Source of the DNA: GWE2-51-13 sp942492825
Lineage (GTDB): Bacteria > Bacillota_I > Bacilli_A > Erysipelotrichales > Erysipelotrichaceae
NCBI GenBank assembly: GCA_942492825.1
Contig: OW818635.1
Span: 1,860,001 to 1,924,000 of the forward strand
DNA length: 64,000 nt
Reading direction: 5' to 3'
How positions within the stretch are numbered: position 1 is the stretch's first letter; every line of letters begins with the position of its first letter. A program made the translations under genes and the position numbers. The notes beneath the pieces were generated by a model, which saw only the letters and a program-made list of their open reading frames with translations, searched no databases and was not told where the DNA came from. This document shows positions 41,207-49,723 of the stretch, piece by piece.

Positions 41207-42887
41207 GGTTCACCTCCGCAAGGCGGGCTTCCAGTTCATCAATATGGAAGGGTTCGCCATTGTATTTTAGGATTCGATTCGCCAGTTTGATTCCGAACGT
41301 CGCTTGGATCAGGTTGGCCAACTGACCGGTCGCGTTGTTTTCCACAACGACGACACTCCTCGCGGTCTTTATTTTTTCTTCGAGATCTACCGGTAGCGGA
41401 TAGACTTGACGTAAATGGATCAACGAGAAATCCGCTTCCGGGTGCGTCAGCACATATTCTTGAAGCACACCGAAGGTTGAACCCCAACCGATCAACAAAT
41501 TCGTTGCGGCTGAATTGCCGACTTCGATTGGCTTTACCGCGTCGACATTAAACAAAACTTCCTTATGAAGACGTTTCTCGTGCATCTTGATACGCATGTC
41601 GAACGATTCGGTGATCGCACCGCTTTCATCATGTTCGTCACTATCCACTTTCACAAATCCCTCCCCATAGCCGGGAATACCGCGTGGCGAGATGCCACTG
41701 GGATCGAGTTTGTATCGTTGATAGTCAACATCGGTTTTGACGATAAAGGATTCAAGGTAATTCTTGGGAAGTGTCGGTGCCGCAGGGACCATCGACTCTA
41801 AATAGTATTGGTCTGAAAGTAAGAAGACCGGGATTTGGTATTTGTCCGCCATCCAGAAAGCGCGGGCAGCCAATTCGACGCCGTCTTCGATCGTCCCCGG
41901 AGCATAGACGACACGCGGGAATTCTCCATGTCCCGCATAAACGACCAGATTTAAATCGGCTTGTTCGGTGCGGGTCGGAAGACCGGTCGCCGGTCCGGGG
42001 CGTTGCGCGACATGGATGACAGCCGGGGTTTCGGTAATACCGGCCAAACTGACGGCTTCGGTCATCAAGGCAAATCCGCCGCCGGAGGTCGTCGTCATCG
42101 CACGGGCACCGGCATACCAAGCGCCTTGTACCATATTGAGGGCGGCGATTTCATCTTCGGCTTGTTCGACCAAAACACCATATTCACTTCCTTTTTCGGC
42201 CAACGCCATCATAACGCCGGTTCCGGGGGACATCGGATAAGCGCTAAGGTAATTGACACCCCCTGCCAAGGCACCGGCGACGATGGCATCGTTGCCTGTA
42301 AAAATCTTTTTAGGTTTGAAATCGACCGGTTTAATTCGGGGTAAGAGATGCGGATCTGACTTGGCTTGCGTATACCCTAATTCAAAAGCTTTTAGGTTTC
42401 CTTCGACCGTTTCGACACCGCGCTTCTCAAAACGACGGGATATCACGTCGCGCGCATTGGTTGTGTCGATGTCCAACAATCCTGCGATGTAGCCGAATAG
42501 GACCGTATTCACAAACAAGCGATTCCCGGATTGTTTGGCCAGTTCCGTCATGCGGATCGGATGGAACTTAAGGGCAGTCTTGACTTCCTCCGTCAGAAAC
42601 GATTCTTCGCCATAGACAAGTGTCGAATCGATCAAGCGCGGACGTAGACGGTCCAAGGCATGATCATTGAGTAGAAACAAGGCGTCGATCGTATATCGAA
42701 GCGCATGGATCGGCTGGTCGCTGATGCGGATTTCGACGGAATTGTTTCCGCCCCGGACGCGACTCATAACTTCTTTGGATGAGAAAACATAGGTTTCGCG
42801 GGCTAAGGTCTCGACTAAGAATTCTTCGATGATCTGTAAACCCTGTCCGGCTTCGCCGGATAAAACGATGCTTATCGAGTGATGCAT
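41199..42887 (-). CDS. korA: 2-oxoacid:ferredoxin oxidoreductase gamma-alpha fusion subunit
   Basis: The protein has 562 residues from the ATG at 42887, which has AAAGGAGC just upstream on the minus strand. An earlier in-frame ATG at 42914 lacks a site. Residues 1-185 are the gamma domain (VLSGEAGQGLQIIEEFL, VMSRVRGGNNSVEIRIS). From about 195 the alpha domain begins (IFTGNDAIVAGALAGGVNYLSAYPMSPGTG, EDEIAALNMVQGAWYAGARAMTTTSGGGFALM, RPGPATGLPTRTEQADL), which holds the pyrimidine side of TPP. It forms the enzyme with KorB. No separate ferredoxin-like delta subunit is adjacent. Confidence 0.92.
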   Translation of the reverse strand: MHHSISIVLSGEAGQGLQIIEEFLVETLARETYVFSSKEVMSRVRGGNNSVEIRISDQPIHALRYTIDALFLLNDHALDRLRPRLIDSTLVYGEESFLTEEVKTALKFHPIRMTELAKQSGNRLFVNTVLFGYIAGLLDIDTTNARDVISRRFEKRGVETVEGNLKAFELGYTQAKSDPHLLPRIKPVDFKPKKIFTGNDAIVAGALAGGVNYLSAYPMSPGTGVMMALAEKGSEYGVLVEQAEDEIAALNMVQGAWYAGARAMTTTSGGGFALMTEAVSLAGITETPAVIHVAQRPGPATGLPTRTEQADLNLVVYAGHGEFPRVVYAPGTIEDGVELAARAFWMADKYQIPVFLLSDQYYLESMVPAAPTLPKNYLESFIVKTDVDYQRYKLDPSGISPRGIPGYGEGFVKVDSDEHDESGAITESFDMRIKMHEKRLHKEVLFNVDAVKPIEVGNSAATNLLIGWGSTFGVLQEYVLTHPEADFSLIHLRQVYPLPVDLEEKIKTARSVVVVENNATGQLANLIQATFGIKLANRILKYNGEPFHIDELEARLAEVNHA

Positions 42888-43188
42888 AAAGCTCCTTTCA
42901 GAAATTTCGCTCATCGCAAAAGGATTTCACCTTTGACATGAATTCGACTTCCCGTTGGATGAATACCCTAAGTATAACAAAACAAGAGTTTGTTGCCATT
43001 TTGATGACCATAATCGATAAAAGAGGTATAAAAGAGAAGGAAATTATTTGATTTTGTTGAAATATTTAAAGAATCGATTGGATTTGCATAGTTTTTGCGT
43101 TAATACTGAAAAACATGAAAAGAATAATTGTATATGCATTTCACATGTGCAACAATATTCTTGACGGGTAATTTCGGAGGGGAACGAA
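42888..43188. other. Intergenic region between korA and the histidine kinase
   Basis: These 301 bases are AT-rich and hold promoters for two diverging genes. A TATACT on the minus strand (42974-42969) may be the korA -10 box. At about 43120-43160 there is an imperfect inverted repeat (left arm GAATAATTG...ATGCA, right arm TGCAACAATATTC) just before the kinase gene, a possible regulator site. I see no gene here. Confidence 0.45.
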
Positions 43189-45285
43189 ATGAACGAGGAT
43201 TTAATCGGAAAACTCATCTATAATGCGGCATTGTTATTGTCGCTCAGCCTGCTGACCAACTTGGGCAGCGTTTTGTTTCGCAAAAATGGAATTTTAGCGA
43301 AAATCACCTATGGGCTGATCATCGGTCTGATCGGGATCGCCATCATGTTGGTTCCGATCACATATGCGCAAGGCATCATCTTTGATGGGCGTTCGATTCT
43401 GCTCAGTGTTACGGCGATCGCGTTCGGTGCGATTCCGACCTTGATCGCCGGCGCGATGATTACCGGGTTTCGTTATTATTTAGGTGGAATCGGGACCTAT
43501 GCCGGGATGCTGATGATCGTGTGCGTATCGCTGTTTGGATTGATGTGGCGGAAATATGTCATGAAGGAAGCAAAACATCGTAGCGGTCCATATCTTTATT
43601 TATATGGTCTATACGTTCACATCATCATGCTGGCTTGTTTATATGCATTACCTTTCACCTTGGCAGTAACGACGCTTCGTAATGTGAGTTTGGAGATCAT
43701 GTTGATCTACCCGGTCGGAACCTTGATATTGGCCGCGTTGATTCTCTTTCAAATCCACCAACAAGAACTGATGATCAGCAATCGGGAAGCGGATTTCCAA
43801 TATCGTGATCTTTTCGAGAACAACCATGTCGTCATCATGTTCATCAATATGCATACCGGTAAGATCGTCGACGTGAACCCGGCCGCGGAGAAATTCTACG
43901 GATGGGATAAGAAAACATTGACGTCGATGAACATTAGTCAGATCAACGCGTTGTCGGATGAAGAGATCAAAAACGCCGTTAATAATCCATCGTCCTCAAA
44001 TCGGAATTATTTCGAGTTCAAACATCGTCGGGCGGACGGACGGTTGGTCGACGTGGAGGTATACTCGGGGCGGATCCATCAATCCGGAAATCGACTGCTT
44101 TATTCGATCGTACATGATATCTCGTCGCGTAAAACCGCGCAACTTGAACTGGAGGATAGTGAGAAACGGTTTCGTACTTTGGTTGAAAACGCACCGTATG
44201 CGATTTTCATCAAGATCGACCAAAAATTCGCTTTCCTCAATAAAACCGCCTGTGCGATGTTCGGTATACGAAAGTTTCGGGAGTTGATCGGTAAACCTGT
44301 GTTGGATCGGATTCATCCGGCCTATCATTCCCTACCACAGAACGATATCGTAGCGGAGTTGGATGAAAAAATACCGATGCCGCCGCGCGAAGAAGTCTAT
44401 CTTAATATGGAAGGAACTTCGATCCATGTCAGCGCGTTGGAAGTACCGATTCAGTATGAAGGAAGAGAAGGTACTTTGGTCTTCGCATTGGACAACACCA
44501 AAATCAAAGCCCTCGAGCAAATGAAGACCGAGTGGGAAATCCAGATGCGCCAGCAACAAAAACTTGAAGCCATCGGGACCTTGGCCGGCGGGGTGGCGCA
44601 TGAAATCAACAATCCGCTCAATGGCATTTTGAACTACGCCCAGTTGATTTTGGATGAGATCGGCGAAGCGAGCGAATCTTCCGTTTACGCCAAGGAGATC
44701 ATTACGGAAACGGATCGGATCTCGGAGATTGTTCGTAATCTGCTTCAATTCTCACGGATGGAAAAGCAAACGTATAGTTTCGCGAATCTGAAGGATATCG
44801 TGACGAAGACTTCGTCATTGATCCAAACAATCATCAAGAAAGACGATATTCTTTTGGAAATTTCACTTCAGGACGATTTGCCGGACTTCAAATGCCGTTC
44901 CCAACAGATCCAACAAGTTCTGATGAACCTGTTGACTAATGCACGGGATGCGTTGAATCAACGGTATGTCGGATATGATCCGATGAAAAAGATCGAACTG
45001 AAATGCATTCTGAAAAATATCAATGATGAGTATTGTTTTCTGTTAAGCGTCAAAGATTACGGATGTGGAATCCAGGATGATATCAAAGGACGGATTTTCG
45101 AACCTTTCTTTTCAACAAAACCAAAAGACAAAGGAACAGGATTGGGATTATCGATCAGTTATGGGATCATCAAAGATCATAAGGGTGAAATCTTAGTCGA
45201 GTCGATTCAAGATGAGTATACGGAGTTTACGGTAAAGCTTCCGGTCGAAAACGGACTCGGGATGCAAGGAGGCGTGTATGAGTAA
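43189..45285 (+). CDS. Membrane sensor histidine kinase (5TM sensor, two PAS domains)
   Basis: The protein has 698 residues. Residues 1-190 form five to six hydrophobic segments of the 5TM-LYT (LytS/YhcK) type (ILLSVTAIAFGAIPTLIAGAMITGFRYYLGG). Two PAS domains follow (FENNHVVIMFINMHTGKIVDVN; LVENAPYAIFIKIDQKFAFLN). The phosphoacceptor His is in AGGVAHEINNPLNGILNYAQ (about residue 468). The ATPase domain has NLLTNARDAL, KDYGCGI, FEPFFSTK and GTGLGLSIS. The stop overlaps the response-regulator start by eight bases, so these two form a two-component pair. The ligand is unknown. Ribosome binding site GGAGGGG precedes the start. Confidence 0.92.
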   Translation: MNEDLIGKLIYNAALLLSLSLLTNLGSVLFRKNGILAKITYGLIIGLIGIAIMLVPITYAQGIIFDGRSILLSVTAIAFGAIPTLIAGAMITGFRYYLGGIGTYAGMLMIVCVSLFGLMWRKYVMKEAKHRSGPYLYLYGLYVHIIMLACLYALPFTLAVTTLRNVSLEIMLIYPVGTLILAALILFQIHQQELMISNREADFQYRDLFENNHVVIMFINMHTGKIVDVNPAAEKFYGWDKKTLTSMNISQINALSDEEIKNAVNNPSSSNRNYFEFKHRRADGRLVDVEVYSGRIHQSGNRLLYSIVHDISSRKTAQLELEDSEKRFRTLVENAPYAIFIKIDQKFAFLNKTACAMFGIRKFRELIGKPVLDRIHPAYHSLPQNDIVAELDEKIPMPPREEVYLNMEGTSIHVSALEVPIQYEGREGTLVFALDNTKIKALEQMKTEWEIQMRQQQKLEAIGTLAGGVAHEINNPLNGILNYAQLILDEIGEASESSVYAKEIITETDRISEIVRNLLQFSRMEKQTYSFANLKDIVTKTSSLIQTIIKKDDILLEISLQDDLPDFKCRSQQIQQVLMNLLTNARDALNQRYVGYDPMKKIELKCILKNINDEYCFLLSVKDYGCGIQDDIKGRIFEPFFSTKPKDKGTGLGLSISYGIIKDHKGEILVESIQDEYTEFTVKLPVENGLGMQGGVYE

Positions 45286-46333
45286 AATACTGGTCGTCGA
45301 TGATGAGAGTTCGATGCGAATTACGTTATCCGCTTTCCTAAAAGCCGAAGGTTATGAAGTGTGGACGGCGCCTAACGGGATCGAAGCGATGAAAATCATC
45401 GTCGATACGCCCGTGGATGTCGTCGTTACCGATATCATCATGCCGGGAATGACCGGGATCGAGTTGATCGAGAAGATCCGAATGCTTTCCCAAGAAATCC
45501 GTGTGGTCGTCATGACCGGTGAGCCGACTGTGGATACGGCGAAGATCGCCGTCCAAAACGGAGCGAGCGATTATTTGGCCAAACCCATCCACAAAGCCGA
45601 TTTTTTGAAAGTCGTACGCAATGCGGCGCAATTTAAGCAAGTGATCGACTCCAAGCATGAACTGGAAGAGAAGAACCAAGAATACCAACGAGATCTTGAA
45701 ATCAAAGTGCGCCAACGGACCGTCGAACTCCGCAAAGCGTTGGAAAGTATCATCACATTGCTAAGTGAAGTGACAGAACTGCGCGATCCCTATACAGCCG
45801 GACATCAACGTCGGGTCGGGAATCTGGCCGCGGCGATCGGCGAGAAAATGAAACTCAAGGATGAAGACGTGGAGTTGATTCGGATTTTGGGGTATATCCA
45901 CGATATTGGGAAGATCACCATCCCGACTGAGATTCTCTCCAAACCCGGGAAACTGTCGAAACTTGAATTCGAAATGTTGCGGGGGCATTCGCAAAACGGA
46001 TATGAAATGTTGCAGAAGGTCGATCTTCCACCCTTGATCGCCGAAGCGGTATATCAGCACCACGAGCGTTGCGATGGTTCGGGCTATCCGCGCGGACTTA
46101 CTTCGGAAAAGATTTTGCGTGAAGCCCATATCTTGATGGTCGCGGATGTCGTCGAAGCACTGATGTCGCATCGACCCTATCGTCCCTCGTTAGGGAATGA
46201 TGCCGGGATCCACGAAATCGCGGAAAATCGCGGAACGCTTTATCGCGAAGATGTCGTGGATGCTTGCCTAACAATATTTAACGAAGGGTATGTGATCGAT
46301 GACAAGACGCATAGCATCATCGTTCCGTTCTAG
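45278..46333 (+). CDS. Response regulator with HD-GYP phosphodiesterase domain
   Basis: The protein has 351 residues. The receiver domain (ILVVDDESSMRITLSAFLK, DVVVTDIIMPGMTG with phospho-Asp about residue 52, DYLAKPIHKADFLK) is joined by a coiled coil (KHELEEKNQEYQRDLEIKVRQ) to an HD-GYP domain: TAGHQRRVG, GYIHDIGKITIP, RGHSQNGYEML and the hallmark HHERCDGSGYPRGL. It should hydrolyse cyclic-di-GMP when phosphorylated by the upstream kinase. This gives the window a signal-controlled degradation arm opposite the several cyclases. Confidence 0.94.
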   Translation: MSKILVVDDESSMRITLSAFLKAEGYEVWTAPNGIEAMKIIVDTPVDVVVTDIIMPGMTGIELIEKIRMLSQEIRVVVMTGEPTVDTAKIAVQNGASDYLAKPIHKADFLKVVRNAAQFKQVIDSKHELEEKNQEYQRDLEIKVRQRTVELRKALESIITLLSEVTELRDPYTAGHQRRVGNLAAAIGEKMKLKDEDVELIRILGYIHDIGKITIPTEILSKPGKLSKLEFEMLRGHSQNGYEMLQKVDLPPLIAEAVYQHHERCDGSGYPRGLTSEKILREAHILMVADVVEALMSHRPYRPSLGNDAGIHEIAENRGTLYREDVVDACLTIFNEGYVIDDKTHSIIVPF

Positions 46334-46339
46334 CCGCAA

Positions 46340-46368
46340 TTGCATTCATCTTTCGTTTCGCATACAAT
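46340..46368 (+). promoter_or_regulatory. Promoter of asnA
   Basis: TTGCAT (46340-46345) and TACAAT (46363-46368) with 17 bases between. Confidence 0.75.
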
Positions 46369-46394
46369 AATCTCATTCAAACGGAGGTTACACG

Positions 46395-47417
46395 ATGGTT
46401 TTTACGCAAAGCAATGTGGTTGTTCCCGAAGGATATGATCATCCTTTGGATATCCGGGAAACCGAGCACGCGATCAAATTGATCAAGGATTTCTTCGAAC
46501 ATGATTTGGCTGCCGAACTGGATCTGACCCGAGTTTCCGCACCCTTGTTTGTGCGACCCGAATCGGGACTCAATGATAACTTGAATGGTGTTGAGCGACC
46601 GGTCGCTTTCGGAGTCAAATGCATCGATGAGAATATCGTCGAAGTGGTCCACTCGTTGGCGAAATGGAAACGGAACGCATTGAAACGGTATGGCTTCAAA
46701 ATCAACGAAGGACTCTATACGGACATGAACGCGATCCGGCGCGATGAAGAAACCGACAATCTCCATTCGATCTATGTCGACCAATGGGATTGGGAAAAAA
46801 GCATCCGGAAAGAAGATCGCACGGAAGAAACGCTTCGGGATATTGTTAAGAAAATCTATAAAGTATTGAAGGACACCGAGTTGTTGGTGCAGACGCGATA
46901 CCCGAAAATCAAACCAATCTTGCCGCAAGAAATCCACTTCATCACGACACAGGAGTTAGAAGACCGTTATCCGGATCTGACGCCCAAACAACGAGAAGAT
47001 AAGATCTGTTTCGAAAAGAAAGCCGTGTTCTTGATGCAGATCGGCAATGTATTGAAGTCCGGTATCCCGCATGACGGACGTGCGCCGGACTATGACGATT
47101 GGCAGCTTAACGGGGATATCTTGGTTTACAATACGGTCCTGGAGCGGGCATTCGAACTCTCGTCGATGGGTATCCGTGTGGATGAGGAAGCATTGGATCA
47201 ACAATTGAAACTTTCCGGTTGCGATAATCGTCGCGACTTGCCGTTCCATCAAGCATTATTAAAAGGTCAGTTACCTTATTCCGTGGGCGGAGGGATCGGT
47301 CAATCGCGGTTATGCATGTTCTTTTTACGGAAAGCGCATATCGGGGAAGTACAAGCTTCCGTATGGCCGAAAGAGATGGAAGAAATTTGCGAACGTCACA
47401 ATATCAAACTGCTTTGA
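46395..47417 (+). CDS. asnA: Aspartate--ammonia ligase
   Basis: This ATP-dependent asparagine synthetase uses free ammonia. The 340-residue protein resembles class II aminoacyl-tRNA synthetases: VSAPLFVRPESGLNDNLNGVERPV, WKRNALKRYGF, GLYTDMNAIRRDE, SIYVDQWDWEKSI and the C-terminal motif LPYSVGGGIGQSRLCMFFLRKAHIGEVQASVWP. Length matches the family (about 330). Ribosome binding site GGAGG is well placed. A second, glutamine-dependent asparagine synthetase lies at 58629-60203. Confidence 0.95.
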   Translation: MVFTQSNVVVPEGYDHPLDIRETEHAIKLIKDFFEHDLAAELDLTRVSAPLFVRPESGLNDNLNGVERPVAFGVKCIDENIVEVVHSLAKWKRNALKRYGFKINEGLYTDMNAIRRDEETDNLHSIYVDQWDWEKSIRKEDRTEETLRDIVKKIYKVLKDTELLVQTRYPKIKPILPQEIHFITTQELEDRYPDLTPKQREDKICFEKKAVFLMQIGNVLKSGIPHDGRAPDYDDWQLNGDILVYNTVLERAFELSSMGIRVDEEALDQQLKLSGCDNRRDLPFHQALLKGQLPYSVGGGIGQSRLCMFFLRKAHIGEVQASVWPKEMEEICERHNIKLL

Positions 47418-47482
47418 TGAACGAATCAATCGAGATAAACGTTCGATATCTAGGTTTTGAAGCGTGAAAAACGATTCCTGTG

Positions 47483-47508
47483 TTGACAGGACATAAAAAC
47501 GGTATAAT
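47483..47508 (+). promoter_or_regulatory. Promoter of proC
   Basis: TTGACA (47483-47488) and TATAAT (47503-47508) are perfect boxes but only 14 bases apart. An overlapping TGTTGA at 47481 gives 16. Confidence 0.6.
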
Positions 47509-47529
47509 ACAACTGAGCGGGGTGTTTCG

Positions 47530-48336
47530 ATGGAAAAATCGATCGGATTTATCGGATGCGGGAATATGGCGACCGCCATGATCCACGGATTGATCAATGC
47601 CGGCGTCAATGCGGATGAAATTATCGCCTCCAACCGATCGTTGGAGAAGTTGGTCGCGGTCCAGAATTCATATGGAATCCATGTTGGAAGCAACGAAGAT
47701 GTCGCAACGCGAGCGAAATGGCTGATTTTGGCCGTGAAACCCAAAGATATAAACAATGTACTAACGGATGTCAAAACTTACTTATCATCGGATACCATCG
47801 TCATCAGTTTGGCGGCCGGTGTTACGTTGGAAACGATCGAGAAATTGCTTCCGGAAAATACCAAAGTGATGCGAATGATGCCCAATACTGCTGTCGCCAT
47901 CAATCAAGCCGTGATCGCCATCGTGGGTGGAAAGAATATTTCCGCGATCGATCTTGCGGAAGCACGGGAGTTCTTCGGAAAACTCGGATTGATTCTACCG
48001 ATCGACGAAGCGAAAATGCATGGGGAGATCGGTCTGAGCGGTTCGGCGATCGCGATGTTTTACCTCATGGCGGATGCGATGGGCGATGCGGGCGTTAAAC
48101 TTGGTTTCACAAAGTCCGAATCGATCTTAATCGCGGCGACCACCATGGCCTCGGCCGGAGAAATGATCTTACGATCCGGCAAACATCCGATCCAATTAAA
48201 AGACGAAGTCTGCTCGCCGGGCGGAACGACGATCGAAATGATCCGCAATCTCGAAGCCAACGGGTTTCGGAATACGGTCCTTGAAGGCGTACTTTCCGCG
48301 GCGTTAAAGTCCAAAGAACTTTCGGAGGGGAAATAA
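47530..48336 (+). CDS. proC: Pyrroline-5-carboxylate reductase
   Basis: This enzyme makes the last step of proline synthesis, reducing pyrroline-5-carboxylate with NAD(P)H. The 268-residue protein has the Rossmann motif GFIGCGNMATAMIHGL, the segment KVMRMMPNTAVAINQAV, and the C-terminal signature LKDEVCSPGGTTIEMIRNLE that binds the substrate. Length is normal. The acetyltransferase gene starts one base behind its stop, so they are co-transcribed. No proA or proB is near. Confidence 0.95.
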   Translation: MEKSIGFIGCGNMATAMIHGLINAGVNADEIIASNRSLEKLVAVQNSYGIHVGSNEDVATRAKWLILAVKPKDINNVLTDVKTYLSSDTIVISLAAGVTLETIEKLLPENTKVMRMMPNTAVAINQAVIAIVGGKNISAIDLAEAREFFGKLGLILPIDEAKMHGEIGLSGSAIAMFYLMADAMGDAGVKLGFTKSESILIAATTMASAGEMILRSGKHPIQLKDEVCSPGGTTIEMIRNLEANGFRNTVLEGVLSAALKSKELSEGK

Positions 48337-48337
48337 G

Positions 48338-48838
48338 ATGATTTATCGCAAAGCTACCAGTAAAGAAGGCATGGTGATCATGTCGATGATCTCCAAAGCG
48401 GTTGTCCACATGAAGTCCAAAGGCATCAACCAATGGGACCGCGAGTATCCCAATCTAAGCATCATCATGGACGACATCGACCATTATTCCGGTTATGTCA
48501 TGGTGGACGAAGGAGAGATTGCAGGTTATGTCTGCGTCAATACCAACCAACCTGACGAGTACGAGGATGTCCCTTGGGAAGATGAGTCGGGGAAATGTTG
48601 CGTCATCCATCGTTTGGTCGTGGCGGTCGGACGTCAGGGACAAGGAATCGCGAAGAAAATCATCCACCAGGTCGAAGAGCAGGCGCAAAAAGACGGATTT
48701 AAATCCATCCGTTTGGATACGTACAGCGGAAATCCGGTGTCGATGGAACTTTATCCGAAAATCGGGTTTATGCCGCGAGGGCAAATCCGGTTTAAGCATC
48801 GCGAAGAGCCGTTTTATGTTTTCGAAAAGCTTATCTAG
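48338..48838 (+). CDS. GNAT-family N-acetyltransferase
   Basis: The protein has 166 residues. It starts IYRKATSKEGMVIMSMISKA, has the strand pair YVMVDEGEIAGYVCVN and the acetyl-CoA loop RQGQGIAKKIIHQVEEQA, and ends with a typical LYPKIGFMPRG segment. The insert QPDEYEDVPWEDESGKCCVIHRLVV is often seen in GNATs of this Bacillota group. GGAGGGG in the end of proC is its ribosome binding site. Its acyl acceptor is unknown. Confidence 0.87.
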   Translation: MIYRKATSKEGMVIMSMISKAVVHMKSKGINQWDREYPNLSIIMDDIDHYSGYVMVDEGEIAGYVCVNTNQPDEYEDVPWEDESGKCCVIHRLVVAVGRQGQGIAKKIIHQVEEQAQKDGFKSIRLDTYSGNPVSMELYPKIGFMPRGQIRFKHREEPFYVFEKLI

Positions 48839-48857
48839 CACCGTAAGGTGCTTTTTA
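48838..48857 (+). terminator. Terminator after the GNAT gene
   Basis: AGCACC-GTAA-GGTGCT followed by TTTT, starting at the stop codon. Confidence 0.85.
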
Positions 48858-48909
48858 ATGAATAATATCGATACAAAATCGTTTTATTCATTTTCGCAGG
48901 TCAATCATT

Positions 48910-48938
48910 TTGACATCGAATCCTATCCAAGTTACAAT
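48910..48938 (+). promoter_or_regulatory. Promoter of the rhodanese lipoprotein gene
   Basis: TTGACA (48910-48915) and TACAAT (48933-48938) with 17 bases between. Confidence 0.8.
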
Positions 48939-48956
48939 CCAAACAACGAGGTAACC

Positions 48957-49325
48957 ATGAAAAAAATCGTACTGATTGGATTATTGATCCTATTGAGCGC
49001 ATGTGGCGCAAGCGAGGGAAAAGCGATGAAGATAACGGCAGAACAAGCCAAACAGAAAATGGAAGAAAGTTCGAACTTCGTTTTGGTCGATGTTCGTACC
49101 GTGGAAGAGTACAACGATGTCCGGATTCCCGGCGCCATCAATATTCCCAACGAAACCATCACAAACGTAAAACCGCAGGAATTACCGGATTTAGACCAGA
49201 CTATCTTCATATACTGCCGCAGCGGTAACCGTTCCGCGCAAGCCGCCGCAAAGTTGGCCGCGATCGGATATACGAAGGTCTATGATTTCGGTGGCATCAT
49301 CGATTGGCCTTATGAAACGCAATGA
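48957..49325 (+). CDS. Rhodanese-domain lipoprotein
   Basis: The protein has 122 residues, starting at ATG 48957 behind a good promoter. A longer in-frame reading from 48495 would overlap the GNAT gene and is rejected. The signal peptide MKKIVLIGLLILLSAC ends in a lipobox (Cys 16), so the protein sits on the outer face of the membrane. A single rhodanese domain follows: FVLVDVRTVEEYNDVRIPGAINIPN and the active-site loop YCRSGNRSAQAA with catalytic Cys. It ends DWPYETQ. Sulfur-transfer or redox activity outside the cell is implied but the partner is unknown. Confidence 0.9.
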   Translation: MKKIVLIGLLILLSACGASEGKAMKITAEQAKQKMEESSNFVLVDVRTVEEYNDVRIPGAINIPNETITNVKPQELPDLDQTIFIYCRSGNRSAQAAAKLAAIGYTKVYDFGGIIDWPYETQ

Positions 49326-49349
49326 CATCCGCTAGGATGTCTTTTTATT
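49324..49349 (+). terminator. Terminator after the rhodanese gene
   Basis: GACATCC-GCTA-GGATGTC followed by TTTTTATT. Confidence 0.85.
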
Positions 49350-49419
49350 ATTTCCGAAAGACAAATCCCGAAAAGAGGGGTACAATAGTAAAAACACAAA
49401 AGATAGGACGGATGGAACG

Positions 49420-49722
49420 ATGAGAAAAATCATATTGTTATGCGCGATGGGGATGTCGACCCAAAAGATCGTGAATCAACTTATCCAAACGGCGCACAGC
49501 GAAGGTGTCGAAATCGAAGTCGAATCCTTTCCCTATGGTGAAGCAAGTAAAACCGCAGTGGATGCGGATATGATTCTGTTGAGTCCGCAAATTCGATATA
49601 ACCTGGATAAAATCAAACGTTCGTTTTCGAGCATTCCGGTCGAATCGATCGATATCGTGGCTTACGGGATGATGGATACGCAGAAGATACTCGGTCAAAT
49701 CAAAACCGCATTGGGACTTTAA
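49420..49722 (+). CDS. Lactose/cellobiose-type PTS EIIB component
   Basis: The protein has 100 residues and a P-loop-like phosphocysteine site in LLCAMGMSTQKIV (Cys 8). The order of strands and the late DIVAYGMMDTQKILGQI fit the LacE/CelA EIIB fold. No EIIC is adjacent. The next gene, one base behind, is an AEC-type transporter, an unusual partner. A matching EIIA exists at 27729-28052. The pair may phosphorylate a substrate for an EIIC elsewhere or have a regulatory role. Confidence 0.87.
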   Translation: MRKIILLCAMGMSTQKIVNQLIQTAHSEGVEIEVESFPYGEASKTAVDADMILLSPQIRYNLDKIKRSFSSIPVESIDIVAYGMMDTQKILGQIKTALGL

Positions 49723-49723
49723 G

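Noticed and set aside
48495..48956. Longer reading frame joined to the rhodanese lipoprotein
   Set aside because: It overlaps the GNAT gene in another frame. The lipoprotein signal, ribosome binding site and promoter all point to ATG 48957.
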